64,000 nt of DNA from Ensifer sp. WSM1721 (GTDB taxonomy: Bacteria > Pseudomonadota > Alphaproteobacteria > Rhizobiales > Rhizobiaceae), in contig NZ_CP165782.1 in NCBI RefSeq assembly GCF_000513895.2, forward strand, positions 2,046,001 through 2,110,000. Direction: 5' to 3'. Under the pieces are notes generated by a model that worked only from the letters and a program-made list of their open reading frames with translations, made no database searches and had not been told where the DNA came from. Of the stretch, positions 29,581 through 40,750 are shown in pieces (within the stretch, counting starts at the first letter, position 1; each line of letters opens with the position of its first letter). Both the position numbers and the translations under genes were made by a program.

Positions 29581-30701
29581 GAGCGTGTTTCCTTGAATTT
29601 CGCGACTGTCGAGCCGCTGGCAATAGCCTCTACCACGGATGCAAGCAAGCGCGCTGCATCCGGCTTGCCGGTTTCGCGGGCACTGGCAGCCATCTGCGCC
29701 AGCGCTTCCGGATTGCTCATCGCGTCGGAGAGAATGCCGGCGAGCCGTTCGGCGGTAAGCTCAACCTGCGCGATTACTCGTGCGCCTCCCTTGGCGGCAA
29801 GGGCCGCGGCATTGGCTGCCTGATCGTGGTCAAGGGCGTAGGGATAGGGCACAAGGATGGCCGGCCGGCCGATCACCGAGATTTCCGAAACGGTCGAAGC
29901 GCCGGAGCGGCAGATGACGAGCTGTGCCGAGGCGATGCGCGCGGCCATGTCGGTGAAGAAATGTGAGACTTCGGCGGCGACTCCGAGTTTCTCATAGGCC
30001 GCGATGACGCCTTCCCTGTCCTCGGGCCGCGCCTGCTGCGTCACCTTGAGCCGTTGACGCAAAGCGTCGTCCAGGCGGCAGACCGCCTGCGGCACCGCCT
30101 TCGAAAAATATTGCGCGCCCTGGCTGCCGCCGAAGACGACGAGATGAAAGGGCATCTCACCGGAGGACGTCGCGTAGGATGCGCCAGCGGCCTCGATGAC
30201 GGCCGGGCGTACGGGGTTCCCGGTCGTCACGGTCTTTGCCGCGAAGGCTCCGCCTCCTTCCGGGAGGAAGCCGCCGGCAATCGCTTGTACGCGCGATGCA
30301 AGCATCTTGTTCGCGCGCCCCATCACGGCATTCTGTTCGTGGATGAGCGACGGCACACCCATGCCGATCGCGGCAAGCAGCGGCGGCACTGTCGGATAGC
30401 CACCGAAGCCGACGACCGCCCGCGGCTTGAGACGGCCAATCAGCCGCCGCGCCGCTCTGAGACCCGTCCATAGCTTCCACACCGACCGAGCAAGCTTCAC
30501 GGGATTTCTCGAGCCGATCGTCGCCGACGGCACAACGTGGATTTCGTCGGCCGGAAACTTGCCGGCGAAGCGCTCGGCGCGGCTGTCCGTCACGAGGTGC
30601 ACGGAATAGCCCGACACCTTCAGCTCGTGGGCCAGCGCTTCGGCGGGAAAAAGGTGGCCGCCGGTACCGCCGGCGGCAAGAAGGATGATGCCCTTGTCCA
30701 T
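29577..30701 (-). CDS. murG: MurG N-acetylglucosaminyltransferase
   Basis: 374-residue GT28 glycosyltransferase on the inner face of the membrane, adding GlcNAc to lipid I to make lipid II. N-terminal Gly-rich loop [14 protein letters not shown], second loop [28 protein letters not shown], third Gly-rich region VFGGSQGAQ, and the UDP-GlcNAc site [11 protein letters not shown]...[18 protein letters not shown] precedes the ATG; it begins three nt after the ftsW stop. Confidence 0.97.
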   Translation of the reverse strand: MDKGIILLAAGGTGGHLFPAEALAHELKVSGYSVHLVTDSRAERFAGKFPADEIHVVPSATIGSRNPVKLARSVWKLWTGLRAARRLIGRLKPRAVVGFGGYPTVPPLLAAIGMGVPSLIHEQNAVMGRANKMLASRVQAIAGGFLPEGGGAFAAKTVTTGNPVRPAVIEAAGASYATSSGEMPFHLVVFGGSQGAQYFSKAVPQAVCRLDDALRQRLKVTQQARPEDREGVIAAYEKLGVAAEVSHFFTDMAARIASAQLVICRSGASTVSEISVIGRPAILVPYPYALDHDQAANAAALAAKGGARVIAQVELTAERLAGILSDAMSNPEALAQMAASARETGKPDAARLLASVVEAIASGSTVAKFKETRS

Positions 30702-30704
30702 GTC

Positions 30705-31859
30705 TTACTCCGCCGGCACTCCGACGCCGGATCGAAAGAGGCTGCGCTCGACCGCGCGTTTTTCCGGCCGGTGACGGGTAAGCGCCAGAATGAAGCCCGC
30801 CGTCACGCAGATCGCCACCATCGACGAGCCGCCATAGGAAATCAAAGGCAGGGTCATGCCTTTCGCCGGAAGCAGCTCGAGGTTCACGCCGATATTGATC
30901 ATCGACTGGATACCGATCTGCAGGACGAGGCCGGCAACGGCAAAACGGTTGAAATCGTTGCGCTCGCGGAAGGCATGATTGAGGCCGCGCATGACCAGAA
31001 AGGCGAAGATCACCACGATGACCATGCAGAAGACGATGCCGAATTCCTCCGCTGCCACAGAGAAGATGAAATCGGTATGGCTGTCCGGAATGATGCGCTT
31101 GACGACACCTTCGCCGGGCCCGCGACCGAACCAGTCGCCGCGGATGATCGCCTCGCGGGCGGTATCCACCTGGAATGTATCGCCCTCGCCGGTCAAGAAC
31201 CGGTCGATGCGGCCTGCGACGTGCGGCAGCACGGTATAGGCTGCGAAGAAACCGCCCGCCGCCACCCCTGCAAGGATGATGATCCACAACCACGGCATGC
31301 CGGCCATGAAGAACATGCCGCCCCAGACCACGGTGGTCAGGATCGTCTGACCGAGGTCGGGCTGGGCGACGAGCAGCGCCCCTACGATGCCGAAGAGCAG
31401 GATCGAGAGCAGGTTGCCCGGGATTTCCGGCTGCCGCGCATGCTCGGCGAAAAGCCACGCACAGACGACCACGAAGGCTGGCTTCATGAATTCCGAAGGT
31501 TGGACAGAGATGCCGGCGAGCGATATCCATCGCCGTGAACCCTTGACCTCCTGTCCGAAGAAGAGCGCCAGCACCATCATCGCGAGCGAGATGACGAGCA
31601 GGATTATCGCCGCGCGCCTCACCTGCCGCGGCGAGAGGAAGGAAATGCCCACCATTACGGCGAGCGACGGCAGCAGGAAAAGCGCGTGACGCTTGACGAA
31701 GTGGAAGCTATCGAGGCCGAGCCGCTCGGCGACCGGGGGGCTCGCCGCAAAGGAGAGCATGAAGCCGACGCCCATCAGGAGGATGAAGGTCGCCAAGAAA
31801 AACCTGTCTATCGTCCAGAACCAGTCGGCCACGGGGCCACGTTCGGCTCGGCTTACCAT
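30705..31859 (-). CDS. ftsW: SEDS peptidoglycan polymerase FtsW
   Basis: 384-residue polytopic membrane protein (about ten TM segments) that polymerises septal glycan from lipid II together with FtsI. SEDS motifs: KGSRRWISLAGISVQPSEFMKPAFV, QPDLGQTILT, GRGPGEGVVKRIIPDSHTDFIFSV (with the catalytic-region Asp) and the C-terminal GMTLPLISYGGSSMVA. AAAGGGGA precedes the ATG. Lies between murD and murG, as is usual in dcw clusters. Confidence 0.96.
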   Translation of the reverse strand: MVSRAERGPVADWFWTIDRFFLATFILLMGVGFMLSFAASPPVAERLGLDSFHFVKRHALFLLPSLAVMVGISFLSPRQVRRAAIILLVISLAMMVLALFFGQEVKGSRRWISLAGISVQPSEFMKPAFVVVCAWLFAEHARQPEIPGNLLSILLFGIVGALLVAQPDLGQTILTTVVWGGMFFMAGMPWLWIIILAGVAAGGFFAAYTVLPHVAGRIDRFLTGEGDTFQVDTAREAIIRGDWFGRGPGEGVVKRIIPDSHTDFIFSVAAEEFGIVFCMVIVVIFAFLVMRGLNHAFRERNDFNRFAVAGLVLQIGIQSMINIGVNLELLPAKGMTLPLISYGGSSMVAICVTAGFILALTRHRPEKRAVERSLFRSGVGVPAE

Positions 31860-31892
31860 CTGTCTGTCCCCTTTCCAGTCCGGCCTGAGCCG

Positions 31893-33284
31893 TCAGATAA
31901 GCATGGTCACGCCTTCGAGCGCCGCGACGTGACCGACAAAGGCATCGCCGCGCACCTCGAAGTTCTTGTACTGGTCGAAGCTTGCGCAGGCCGGGGAAAG
32001 CATCACCGCCGCCGGGCCTTCCATGTCCCGCGCCGCATCCGCCGCCGCATGCGCGACCGCCTTTTCCAAAGTACCGGAAATCTCGTAGGGCACCGCCTCG
32101 CCGAGCGTGGCCGCAAAGGCAGGCGCCGCCTCGCCGATGAGATAGGCCTTGACGATCTTCGGGAAGAACGGCGTCAGCGACGCGATGCCGCCCTCCTTCG
32201 GCAGCCCACCGGCGATCCAATAGATGCGATCGTAGCTCGAAAGCGCTGGCGCCGCCGCATCCGCATTGGTCGCCTTACTGTCGTTCACGAAGACGATCTC
32301 GCCCTTTCTGGCGACCGGCTGCATCCGGTGCTTGAGGCCGGGGAAGGTCCGGAGACCATCGACGATTTCCTTGTCGCTGACGCCGACCGCGAGGCAGGCG
32401 GCGATCGCCGCCGCGGCATTCTGGGCATTGTGCCCGCCGCGCAGCGTCTGGATGCCTGACAGATCGGTGAAAGGCGAAGATGTTCCCCCTTGGGCGCGCA
32501 TCAGCAGCGAGCCCTCGGCATATATGCCCTCGGTCAGCGGATGGCGGCGCGAAATGCGCACGACCTTTGTTCCGGCCCGCTCCACCCGGTCGGCAATCAG
32601 GCTGGAATAGCTGTCGTCGACGCCGACCACCGCGGTTCGGCTGCCGGCCACCAGCCGTTCCTTGATATCGGCATAGTGCTGCATCGTGCCGTGCCGATCG
32701 AGGTGGTCCGGCGTCAAATTGAGCAGGATCCCGGCCGTCGGATCAAGCGTGGGAGCAAGGTCGATCTGATAGGAAGAACACTCGACGACGTAGAAGCGTC
32801 CGGCCTTCGGCGGATCGAGCGTCAGCACGGCCGTGCCGATATTGCCGCCGAGTTGCGTGTCGCGCCCGGTTGTCTTCAGGATATGGGCGATCAGCGCCGT
32901 GGTCGTCGACTTGCCGTTGGTGCCAGTGATCGCGACGAAAGGGCAATCGGGCGCATGCGCGCGCCGCTCGCGTACGAAAAGCTCGATGTCGCCGACGATC
33001 TCGACGCTCGCTTGACGGGCGAGATCAACGCTCCAGTGCGGCTTGGGATGCGTCAGCGGCACGCCGGGCGAGAGCACGAAAGCGGCGAAGCCGTCCCAGT
33101 CGACGTGGCGCAGATCGGCCGTCGCAATGCCTGCAGCGGTTGCCTTGGCGACGCTGTCGGGATTGTCGTCCCAAGCCGTGACGTCCGCTCCGCCGGCAAC
33201 GAGCGCCTGGGCCGTCGCCAATCCCGAACCGCCCAGTCCGAAAAGTCCGACTTTCTTCCCCTTGAATGTGGTGACCGGGATCAT
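31893..33284 (-). CDS. murD: UDP-N-acetylmuramoylalanine--D-glutamate ligase MurD
   Basis: 463-residue Mur ligase adding D-Glu. N-terminal [19 protein letters not shown]-loop [34 protein letters not shown] and the C-terminal [17 protein letters not shown], which is diagnostic for MurD. It starts eight bp after the mraY stop. Cytoplasmic. Confidence 0.97.
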   Translation of the reverse strand: MIPVTTFKGKKVGLFGLGGSGLATAQALVAGGADVTAWDDNPDSVAKATAAGIATADLRHVDWDGFAAFVLSPGVPLTHPKPHWSVDLARQASVEIVGDIELFVRERRAHAPDCPFVAITGTNGKSTTTALIAHILKTTGRDTQLGGNIGTAVLTLDPPKAGRFYVVECSSYQIDLAPTLDPTAGILLNLTPDHLDRHGTMQHYADIKERLVAGSRTAVVGVDDSYSSLIADRVERAGTKVVRISRRHPLTEGIYAEGSLLMRAQGGTSSPFTDLSGIQTLRGGHNAQNAAAAIAACLAVGVSDKEIVDGLRTFPGLKHRMQPVARKGEIVFVNDSKATNADAAAPALSSYDRIYWIAGGLPKEGGIASLTPFFPKIVKAYLIGEAAPAFAATLGEAVPYEISGTLEKAVAHAAADAARDMEGPAAVMLSPACASFDQYKNFEVRGDAFVGHVAALEGVTMLI

Positions 33285-33291
33285 CTTTCGC

Positions 33292-34392
33292 TCACCGCAG
33301 CTTCAGAGTGGAAAGACCGATCATCGCAAGGATGACGGCGATGATCCAGAAGCGGATCACCACCTGGCTCTCCGTCCAGCCCTTCTTTTCGAAGTGATGA
33401 TGGATCGGCGCCATGAGAAACACGCGACGGCCCGTGCGCTTGAACCAGAAGACCTGAATGATGACCGACAGCGTCTCGATGACGAAGAGGCCGCCGATGA
33501 TGATCATGACGATCTCGTGTTTGGTGGCGACCGCGACGGTCCCGATCAAGCCACCAAGCGCAAGCGAGCCGGTGTCGCCCATGAAGATCGCGGCCGGCGG
33601 CGCGTTGAACCAGAGAAAGCCCAATCCCGCGCCGATCACGGCACCGAGGATCACCGCGAGCTCGCCCGTGCCGGGCACGAAATGGATCTGCAGATAATTG
33701 GCGAAGACGGCATTACCGGCCAGATAGGCGATCAGACCGAAAGCTGCGGAAGCGATCATCACCGGCACGATCGCAAGCCCGTCGAGACCGTCCGTCAGGT
33801 TCACGGCATTGCCCGCGCCGACGATGACGAAACCGCCGAAAAGCACGAAGAAGTAGCCGAGATTAAGCATCAGGTCCTTGAAGAACGGAAAGGTCAGGGA
33901 CGAGCCGAAGGTGGAGCCTCCCGAGCCCGCCGAAAGCGCCGCCCGCATCATGAAGAAGACGGCAATGGCGGCGATCGCGAATTCGATGCCGAGGCGCGCT
34001 TTGCCGGAAAAGCCCTTGTCGGACTGCTTCGTCACCTTGAGATAATCGTCGTAGAAGCCGATCGCACCGAAGCCGAGCGTCACCAATAGCGTCGAGACGA
34101 CATAGATGCTCGAAAGATCGGCCCAGAGCAGCGACGAGACCACGATACCGGTCAGAATCATCAGCCCGCCCATTGTGGGCGTGCCGGCTTTCTTGAAGTG
34201 GGTCTGGGGTCCATCGGCGCGTATTGGCTGACCTTTGCCCTGGCGGATGCGCAACGACGCGATCATTGCCGGTCCGAACAGGAACACGACCAAGGCGGAG
34301 GTGAAGAGAGCCGCACCCGTGCGGAAGGTGATGTAGCGGAAGAGATTGAAGAATTGAAAGTGGTCCGCCAGTTCCACAAGCCAGATGAGCAT
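33292..34392 (-). CDS. mraY: Phospho-MurNAc-pentapeptide translocase MraY
   Basis: 366-residue ten-TM enzyme transferring phospho-MurNAc-pentapeptide to undecaprenyl phosphate, giving lipid I. Motifs: [30 protein letters not shown] (catalytic Asp pair), [32 protein letters not shown] and the C-terminal [31 protein letters not shown] precedes the ATG. A 140-bp gap separates it from murF; I see no terminator there. Confidence 0.97.
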   Translation of the reverse strand: MLIWLVELADHFQFFNLFRYITFRTGAALFTSALVVFLFGPAMIASLRIRQGKGQPIRADGPQTHFKKAGTPTMGGLMILTGIVVSSLLWADLSSIYVVSTLLVTLGFGAIGFYDDYLKVTKQSDKGFSGKARLGIEFAIAAIAVFFMMRAALSAGSGGSTFGSSLTFPFFKDLMLNLGYFFVLFGGFVIVGAGNAVNLTDGLDGLAIVPVMIASAAFGLIAYLAGNAVFANYLQIHFVPGTGELAVILGAVIGAGLGFLWFNAPPAAIFMGDTGSLALGGLIGTVAVATKHEIVMIIIGGLFVIETLSVIIQVFWFKRTGRRVFLMAPIHHHFEKKGWTESQVVIRFWIIAVILAMIGLSTLKLR

Positions 34393-34532
34393 TAGGGACC
34401 TTCCCCCAGAAGTTTAGAATCGGACAGCGTCCAACAGAATCATCTGATAGACGATACCCACTTGCGTTCGACTATGTTAGGCCATTTCCCCTGGCCGCGC
34501 GCTGTATCCACCAGCAATGGTGGCAGCGCCCG

Positions 34533-35966
34533 TTATACTTCCCCCGCTTCGGTCGGCACTTCGGGGTATGCTTCTAGGAGCGCCTGGACGATCTTTGCGC
34601 AGCCCGTACCTTTCGAAGACTTGACCATCACCACGTCGCCGGCCGTAACCGCCCCGATTACATAAGTTCTCAGGTCGTCGACCGAGTCTCGGTAAATTGT
34701 GGAAACCTCCGGCGGCAGCGCGTCGCGCAAATGCACCATCTCGGGTCCGGCCAACCAGACGTCCGCGATGCCCGCATCAACGATCGGTTCCGCGAGTCCG
34801 GCATGCACCGCTGCCGCATGCTCGCCCATCTCCAGCATGTCGCCGAGGATCGCGACGCGGCGCCCGCCGGGCGGCGGCTCGGCATCACGAAGAAGCGAGA
34901 TCGCCGCCCGCATAGATGCGGGGTTGGCGTTATAGCTCTCGTCAATCAGCGTCAGGTAACCGGCCTCGATCTTCAGACGGTGCCGCTGCCCCCTGCCCTT
35001 CTCCGGCTGCATCGTGGCAAGTGATGCGACGACTCGGTCGATGTCCGCACCGGCGAGCATTGCCGCCGCAATCACCGCCAAGGCATTTTCGGCGATATGG
35101 CGTCCGGGCGCGCCGATCGCGATTTCCAGAGTCCTGCCGCCGATCGCGGCCCAGAGCACCGATCCCTCCGCCCCACCGGCAAACTCGGCCAGGCGAAACT
35201 CCGACTTCGGATTGGCGCCGAAGGAATGGATGTGGCCGACGCCTGCCGCTGCAGCCGACCTCTCCAGGAGATCATATTGCGCGCTGTCGCGATTGATGAC
35301 CGCGTGGCCGCCTTTGACGACGCCCTCGAAGATTTCGGCCTTCGCCGCTGCGATCTCGTCGAGGCTCGAGAAATTGCCGAGATGGGCGGCGGCAATACTG
35401 GTGACGACCGCCACATGCGGACGGACCATCCGCGTCAACGGGCGGATCTCGCCCGGGTGGTTCATACCGATCTCGAAGATACCGAAATCGGTCGCTTCCG
35501 GCATGCGCGCCAGCGTCAGCGGCACGCCCCAATGATTGTTGAAAGAGGCGATGGAGGCATGAACGCGGCCGAGCGGCGAAAGCACGTGCCGCAACATCTC
35601 CTTCGTCGTCGTTTTTCCGACCGAACCGGTCACGGCGATGATCTTGGCGGCGCTGCGGTCGCGCGCCGCGCAGCCGAGCCGGATCATCGCCTCCAGAACA
35701 TCATCGACAACGATCATCGGCGCGATCAGCCGGCCGAGCGCCGGAAGCTTCGCCTCGCTGACGACAAGCACCGCGGCTCCGTTCGCAAGCGCGATGCCGG
35801 CATAGTCGTGGCCGTCGACACGATCGCCCCTGATGGCGAAAAAGGCCTCTCCCTTGCCGATCGTGCGGCTGTCGATCGAAATGCCGGTGATCCCTTCCGG
35901 CAGATTGCCGACCGGGCGGCCGTTCATCGCGGCCATAAGATCGCTGATTGTCCAGAGCCAGTTCAA
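34533..35966 (-). CDS. murF: UDP-MurNAc-tripeptide--D-alanyl-D-alanine ligase MurF
   Basis: 477-residue Mur ligase that adds the D-Ala-D-Ala dipeptide. N-terminal ISIDSRTIGKGEAFFAIRGDRVDGHDY, P-loop IAVTGSVGKTTTKEMLRHVL, NNHWGVPLTLARMP, EIGMNHPGEI and DESYNANPASMRAA. The start is TTG at 35966: GGGAGG lies eight nt upstream and the first residues NWLWTISDLMAAMNG match the family; no suitable ATG exists. It begins one nt after the murE stop. Confidence 0.95.
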   Translation of the reverse strand: MNWLWTISDLMAAMNGRPVGNLPEGITGISIDSRTIGKGEAFFAIRGDRVDGHDYAGIALANGAAVLVVSEAKLPALGRLIAPMIVVDDVLEAMIRLGCAARDRSAAKIIAVTGSVGKTTTKEMLRHVLSPLGRVHASIASFNNHWGVPLTLARMPEATDFGIFEIGMNHPGEIRPLTRMVRPHVAVVTSIAAAHLGNFSSLDEIAAAKAEIFEGVVKGGHAVINRDSAQYDLLERSAAAAGVGHIHSFGANPKSEFRLAEFAGGAEGSVLWAAIGGRTLEIAIGAPGRHIAENALAVIAAAMLAGADIDRVVASLATMQPEKGRGQRHRLKIEAGYLTLIDESYNANPASMRAAISLLRDAEPPPGGRRVAILGDMLEMGEHAAAVHAGLAEPIVDAGIADVWLAGPEMVHLRDALPPEVSTIYRDSVDDLRTYVIGAVTAGDVVMVKSSKGTGCAKIVQALLEAYPEVPTEAGEV

Positions 35967-35967
35967 A

Positions 35968-37425
35968 TCAAAGACCTCCCAGTGCCTTGCGCACCTCCGC
36001 ATGGTCGGAGAACGGCAGTGTCACGGAGCCGATCGTTTGCCCCTCTTCATGCCCCTTGCCGGCAACGATCAGCGTGTCGCCGGTCTTGAGCATGCCGACG
36101 GCGGTGCGGATCGCTTCGGCCCGATCGGCGATCTCAGTCGCGCCGTTGGCGCCGGACATGATCTCGGCACGGATCACCTCGGGCACCTCCGAGCGCGGAT
36201 TGTCGTCGGTGACGATGACGACATCGGCAAGCCGGCTGGCGATCTCGCCCATGATCGGGCGCTTGCCCTTGTCCCGGTCGCCGCCGCAGCCGAAGACGAC
36301 GATCACGCGGCCAGTCGTGAACGGGCGCACGGACTCCAGCACGTTCGCGAGCGCATCGGGCTTGTGAGCGTAGTCCACATAGGCGAGCGCGCCGTCCCTC
36401 GTTTGGCCGACGAGTTCCAGCCGGCCGGAAGCCCCCTGCAGTTTCTCGAGCGCCGAGAAGGCCGCCTTGGCGGTGATGCCCGTCGACATTGCGAGGCCGG
36501 CGGCAACAAGCGCGTTGGCCACCTGGAAGTCGCCGGCGAGCGGCACGTGGATTTCGAAGATATCGTCGCCGACATGCACCTCCGCCGACTGCTTGTGGCG
36601 GAAATGCTCGACGCGCTTCAGCGTGATGAAATCGCCGCTGCGGCCAACGGTGCGGACATCCTGGCCGGCCTTGCGCGCGGCGGCGATAGCCTCGGCCGAC
36701 CATTGGTCGTCGGCGAAGATCACCGCCGGCGAGCCCTTCGGCAGGAGGTCGCCGAAAAGGCGCATCTTTGAGGCCATGTAGTGCTCGACCGTCGGATGAT
36801 AGTCCATGTGGTCGCGGCCGAGATTGGTGAAGGCGGCAGCGGCAAGCCGGACGCCATCGAGCCTGTTCTGATCGAGGCCGTGGCTGGAGGCCTCCATCGC
36901 CGCATGGGTGACGCCTTCGCCGGCAAGTTCGGCGAGCAGCTTGTGCAGCGAGACCGGATCCGGGGTGGTGAGAGACCCGTATTCGTTGCGACCCGGCGCC
37001 ACCACGCCGGTAGTGCCGATCATCGCCGCCGAGAGGCCCGAATGCGCCCAGATCTGCCGCGTGAAGGAGGCGACCGACGTCTTGCCCGCCGTTCCCGTCA
37101 CCGCCACCATGGTTTCGGGCTGGCGCCCGTAGAAGGCGGCAGCGGCCTTGGCGAGAAAGCGGCGCGGCTCGGGAAGAAAGAAGACCGGCGTGGCCGCATC
37201 CCCATGTGCGTCGGCGGCGACGACAGCCGCAGCACCGCGGGCGATGGCATCGGCGATATAGGCGGCGCCATTCGCCTTCGTTCCGGCCACGGCGACGAAG
37301 AGGTCGCCCGGTTTGACCTGCCGGCTATCGGCCGTGATGCCGCCGATTTCGACGTTCGCAGCATCGCCCTTCAGTTGCGCCGAAAGTTCCGGGAAGTTCG
37401 CTCCCGCCAGGTCCTTGATCTTCAT
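35968..37425 (-). CDS. murE: UDP-MurNAc-L-Ala-D-Glu--meso-DAP ligase MurE
   Basis: 485-residue Mur ligase. P-loop [20 protein letters not shown], the UDP-sugar region [12 protein letters not shown] and [26 protein letters not shown], and the DNPR signature in TDDNPRSE that marks meso-diaminopimelate specificity, as expected for a Gram-negative. Start at ATG 37425; a GTG three codons earlier is an alternative, neither with a strong Shine-Dalgarno. It lies 66 bp downstream of ftsI. Confidence 0.96.
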   Translation of the reverse strand: MKIKDLAGANFPELSAQLKGDAANVEIGGITADSRQVKPGDLFVAVAGTKANGAAYIADAIARGAAAVVAADAHGDAATPVFFLPEPRRFLAKAAAAFYGRQPETMVAVTGTAGKTSVASFTRQIWAHSGLSAAMIGTTGVVAPGRNEYGSLTTPDPVSLHKLLAELAGEGVTHAAMEASSHGLDQNRLDGVRLAAAAFTNLGRDHMDYHPTVEHYMASKMRLFGDLLPKGSPAVIFADDQWSAEAIAAARKAGQDVRTVGRSGDFITLKRVEHFRHKQSAEVHVGDDIFEIHVPLAGDFQVANALVAAGLAMSTGITAKAAFSALEKLQGASGRLELVGQTRDGALAYVDYAHKPDALANVLESVRPFTTGRVIVVFGCGGDRDKGKRPIMGEIASRLADVVIVTDDNPRSEVPEVIRAEIMSGANGATEIADRAEAIRTAVGMLKTGDTLIVAGKGHEEGQTIGSVTLPFSDHAEVRKALGGL

Positions 37426-37491
37426 GAACTGCACGTCTCACATCAAATGATCCGCTCGATTCGCGAATCGTCCCGCACTCTCATTTCACGG

Positions 37492-39240
37492 TCAATAAGA
37501 CACAAGCAAGGCAGAACCGTCTTCTCCGAATTTCGGCTCGACACCAAGAAGCGGCGCGGAACGGCTGATGATGTCGCGCACCATGGGGGCGGCGTTGGAG
37601 CCTGCGGTGCGCCCTCCGCCTTCACCCGTCTTCGGCGCATCGATGAAGGTCAGCACGATGTACTTCGGATTGTCGATCGGAAAGGCGGCGAGGAAGGCGT
37701 TGAAGTTCAGGTCGTTGGCATAGCGGCCGTTGACGACCTTGTCGGCGGTGCCGGTCTTGCCGCCGACATTGAAGCCCGGAACGAGCGCCCGCTTACCCGA
37801 GCCGGCGATACCGTTCCAGCGAAGCAGATAGCGCATGTCGTTGCTAGTGCTCTCCTTGACGACGGCAGTGGCGAGCTCGCTCGCCTGTCCCTCGGTGCGC
37901 GGTAGGAAGGTCGGCGGGATGAGCTTGCCGCCATTGACCAGCGCGGCACCGGCAACCGCCGTCTGCAGCGGCGTCGTCGAGACGCCGTGACCGAAGGAAA
38001 TGGTGATCGAGTTAATCTTCTTCCATTCGCGCGGCTGGCTTGGCGCTTTGACCTCCGGAAGCTCCGTCGGCAGTTTTGTGAGCAGACCAAGGCGGGTCAG
38101 AAATTCCTTGTGCCCGGGAATGCCGACGAGGTCGGCGACCTTGGCCGTGCCGATATTCGAGGAATACTGGAAGATCTCCGGCACGGTCAGCACGCGGCGC
38201 TTGCCATGGAAGTCCTTGATGGTGAAGCCGCCGATCCGGATGGGCGCGGTCGCATCGAAGCTGTCGTTGAGGGTCACCTTGCCGGAATCGAGGCCCATGG
38301 CGATGGTGAAGGTTTTGAAGGTGGAGCCCATCTCGAACGTGCCGTTCGACATGCGGTTCATCCAGCCCTCCTCGGCGCCTTCCGCTGGCTTGTTCGGGTC
38401 GTAGTCCGGAACGGAGGCCATCGCCAGCACTTCGCCGGTATTCACGTCCATTACGACGGCACCGGCAGCGATCGCCTGATAGTTTTTCATGCCGGAATCG
38501 ATGACGTCGCGCACGATGTTCTGGACGCGCACGTCGATCGAGAGCCTTACGGGCTCGAGCTTGGCGTCGCTGGTCATGCCGATCGCCGCGAGATCGGCGA
38601 GCCCCTGGCTGTCGATGTAGCGCTCCATGCCGGCGACGCCGCGGTTGTCGATATTGACGTGGCCGAGAATATGCGCGGCGGTGGGGCCGCCGGGATAGAA
38701 ACGTCGCTTCTCCGGACGGAAACCGATGCCAGGGATGCCAAGCGCAAGGATCTCGCCCTGCTGCTTTGGCGTCAACTGGCGGCGCAGCCATTGGAAACGC
38801 GAGTTGGACTTGAGCTTGTTGTAGATCTCGCGCGCATTGAGGTCGGGCAGGACCGTAGCAAGCCGTTCCACCGCCTCATCCGCATCGACGATCTTGTGCG
38901 GCTCGGCATAAAGCGAGACCGTGCGGATATCGGTCGCCAGGATTTCTCCGTTGCGGTCGAGGATATCGGGCCGAGAGGCCATCAGGCTGTCGGCGCGGCC
39001 GATCGAGGAAACCGTCTCCGGTTGCGCAAGACCGTATTGCACCAGTCGTCCGCCGATCACCGCGTAGACGATGCCGAAGCTGGCGATGATGATCGCTACC
39101 CGGCTCTTCGCCTGGCTGGCGGTCTTCTTGCGCGTTCCTTGGAAAGTGACATTGAGCGCGCCATCGGTCGGGCGATTATTGCCGCCCGCCGAAAAATGCG
39201 CCTTGCTTTTCAGCACCATGATACGGGAGAGAAACGACAT
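37492..39240 (-). CDS. ftsI: Septal transpeptidase FtsI (PBP3)
   Basis: 582-residue class B penicillin-binding protein that crosslinks septal peptidoglycan. Cytoplasmic N-terminus, one TM segment (VAIIIASFGIVYAVIGG), pedestal domain (RPDILDRNGEILATDIRTVSLYAEP), then the transpeptidase with SxxK in GSTFKTFT, SxN in YSSNIG and KTGT in GGKTGTADK. The ATG overlaps the ftsL stop by one base. Partner of FtsW. Confidence 0.97.
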   Translation of the reverse strand: MSFLSRIMVLKSKAHFSAGGNNRPTDGALNVTFQGTRKKTASQAKSRVAIIIASFGIVYAVIGGRLVQYGLAQPETVSSIGRADSLMASRPDILDRNGEILATDIRTVSLYAEPHKIVDADEAVERLATVLPDLNAREIYNKLKSNSRFQWLRRQLTPKQQGEILALGIPGIGFRPEKRRFYPGGPTAAHILGHVNIDNRGVAGMERYIDSQGLADLAAIGMTSDAKLEPVRLSIDVRVQNIVRDVIDSGMKNYQAIAAGAVVMDVNTGEVLAMASVPDYDPNKPAEGAEEGWMNRMSNGTFEMGSTFKTFTIAMGLDSGKVTLNDSFDATAPIRIGGFTIKDFHGKRRVLTVPEIFQYSSNIGTAKVADLVGIPGHKEFLTRLGLLTKLPTELPEVKAPSQPREWKKINSITISFGHGVSTTPLQTAVAGAALVNGGKLIPPTFLPRTEGQASELATAVVKESTSNDMRYLLRWNGIAGSGKRALVPGFNVGGKTGTADKVVNGRYANDLNFNAFLAAFPIDNPKYIVLTFIDAPKTGEGGGRTAGSNAAPMVRDIISRSAPLLGVEPKFGEDGSALLVSY

Positions 39241-39704
39241 CAGCGCGCCACCGAACCTGTTGCGATATTATCGGCATTGATCACCGCGGCGACGCCGTCC
39301 TCGGCCGCCTCGTCGTGGCCGGCTTCGTCATCAGCCGCCTTATTTGCGGCCATCTTGTCTTTGCTTGCCCCATCTTTGACTGCCTTCTCTTTGCCCTCTT
39401 CCGGCGGCGGCAACTCGGCCTTGAGCATCGGCAGTTCCTGTGGCCGCGCAAGCTGTGTCGACGGCGTCGGCGCCAGCTTCAGGTCGGCGGCGAAGGCGTC
39501 GACCAGTCTTTCCAGCCGGTTCGGCTGCGTGAGAAGCGCCCAGTCGGCCCTGAGCAGATCGATCGTGTCCTCCTCGAGCTTGATTGCAGCATCGAGCCTG
39601 CGGACCTCCTCGAGCTTGTTCTCGGCCTGGTGCTTGATCGTGTAGGTGACCGTGGCGGCCGCCGTCATGATGACGATCAGGACAATATCGAGCGTTCTGA
39701 GCAT
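39240..39704 (-). CDS. ftsL: Divisome protein FtsL
   Basis: 154-residue bitopic protein identified by position between rsmH and ftsI, an N-terminal TM (IVLIVIMTAAATVTYTI) and a heptad-rich coiled coil (AENKLEEVRRLDAAIKLEEDTIDLLRADWALL followed by QPNRLERL). The C-terminal third is an unusual hydrophilic Lys/Glu/Asp/Ala tail (PPPEEGKEKAVKD...) not present in enterobacterial FtsL. AGGAG precedes the ATG, six nt after the rsmH stop. Confidence 0.9.
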   Translation of the reverse strand: MLRTLDIVLIVIMTAAATVTYTIKHQAENKLEEVRRLDAAIKLEEDTIDLLRADWALLTQPNRLERLVDAFAADLKLAPTPSTQLARPQELPMLKAELPPPEEGKEKAVKDGASKDKMAANKAADDEAGHDEAAEDGVAAVINADNIATGSVAR

Positions 39705-39710
39705 CGTCTC

Positions 39711-40736
39711 CTAGCCTCCCAGCCTTGCAAGGCTCGCCAGTTCCGGCAGATTGAAAATGGACAGATCGTCTCCCCGCGACGGGGCTTCCGTGCGGATGCC
39801 GGCTCTGAGTTTCGCCGACCGGGCGCGCGGGTTGCGGGACGCTTCTTCCTCGCTCGCTGCAATCATAGGCTTGCCGACTGGTGTGAAGGTTGCGGCGCGC
39901 TCGGCCACCATCGGCAGATGGCGCGAACCGCTCGCCTTGCCGGATCGATCCTGGAAGAACGTCTTGACGATCCTGTCTTCTAGCGAATGAAAAGTGACGA
40001 CGACGAGCCGCCCTCCGGGCTTCAGCACCCGTTCGGCGGCAAAGAGCGCATTGGCGAGTTCGCCGAGTTCTTCGTTAACGAAGATGCGCAGCGCCTGGAA
40101 GACGCGCGTTGCCGGATGAATCTTGTCCTTGGCCTTACGCGGAGTCACCAATTCGATGAGGCCGGCGAGGTCGCGCGTCGTTTCGAAAGGCTGCTCTGCC
40201 CGGCGCTTCTCGATCGCGCGGGCGATACGCCCCGCCTGCTTCTCCTCGCCAAGAAAGCCGAAGATGCGAATAAGATCGGAAACCTTGGCGCGATTGACGA
40301 CGTCGGCGGCGGAAACACCCGCTCCCGACATGCGCATGTCGAGCGGCCCCTGCTTCTGGAAGGAAAAGCCGCGCTCCGCCTCGTCGATCTGCATCGAAGA
40401 GACGCCGATATCGAGCACGACGCCGTCGAGGCCGCCTTCGGGCGCATGATCGGCAAGTTCGGAGAAACGGGCATGGACGAGCTTGAGCCGGCCTTCGGCC
40501 GCGGCGACGAGCGACTGGCCCGCGGCGATCGCCGTCGGATCGCGGTCGAGCGCGATCACGTCTGCGCCGGCCTTGAGGATCGCGGACGTATAGCCGCCAG
40601 CACCGAAGGTGCCGTCGAGAATGACCTTTCCGGGAGCCGGTTCAAGCGCTGCGAGCACTTCGGCAAGCATGACGGGAATGTGACGAACCGGTCCGCCGTC
40701 GGCTTCAGAAGCTCCGCCGCCTTGATCCGTCACCAT
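39711..40736 (-). CDS. rsmH: 16S rRNA m4C1402 methyltransferase RsmH
   Basis: 341-residue SAM-dependent enzyme (formerly MraW) that N4-methylates C1402 of 16S r[16 protein letters not shown], motif [62 protein letters not shown] and [15 protein letters not shown] are all family signatures. ATG 40736 has GGAGAGG upstream; the longer frame to 41378 runs back through mraZ and is rejected. Second gene of the mraZ operon. Confidence 0.96.
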   Translation of the reverse strand: MVTDQGGGASEADGGPVRHIPVMLAEVLAALEPAPGKVILDGTFGAGGYTSAILKAGADVIALDRDPTAIAAGQSLVAAAEGRLKLVHARFSELADHAPEGGLDGVVLDIGVSSMQIDEAERGFSFQKQGPLDMRMSGAGVSAADVVNRAKVSDLIRIFGFLGEEKQAGRIARAIEKRRAEQPFETTRDLAGLIELVTPRKAKDKIHPATRVFQALRIFVNEELGELANALFAAERVLKPGGRLVVVTFHSLEDRIVKTFFQDRSGKASGSRHLPMVAERAATFTPVGKPMIAASEEEASRNPRARSAKLRAGIRTEAPSRGDDLSIFNLPELASLARLGG

Positions 40737-40750
40737 TCCGCCTCTCCACT

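Noticed and set aside
28169..29623. Upstream extension of the murB frame across murC
   Set aside because: The frame is open by chance over murC; MurB begins at 28168 directly after the murC stop.
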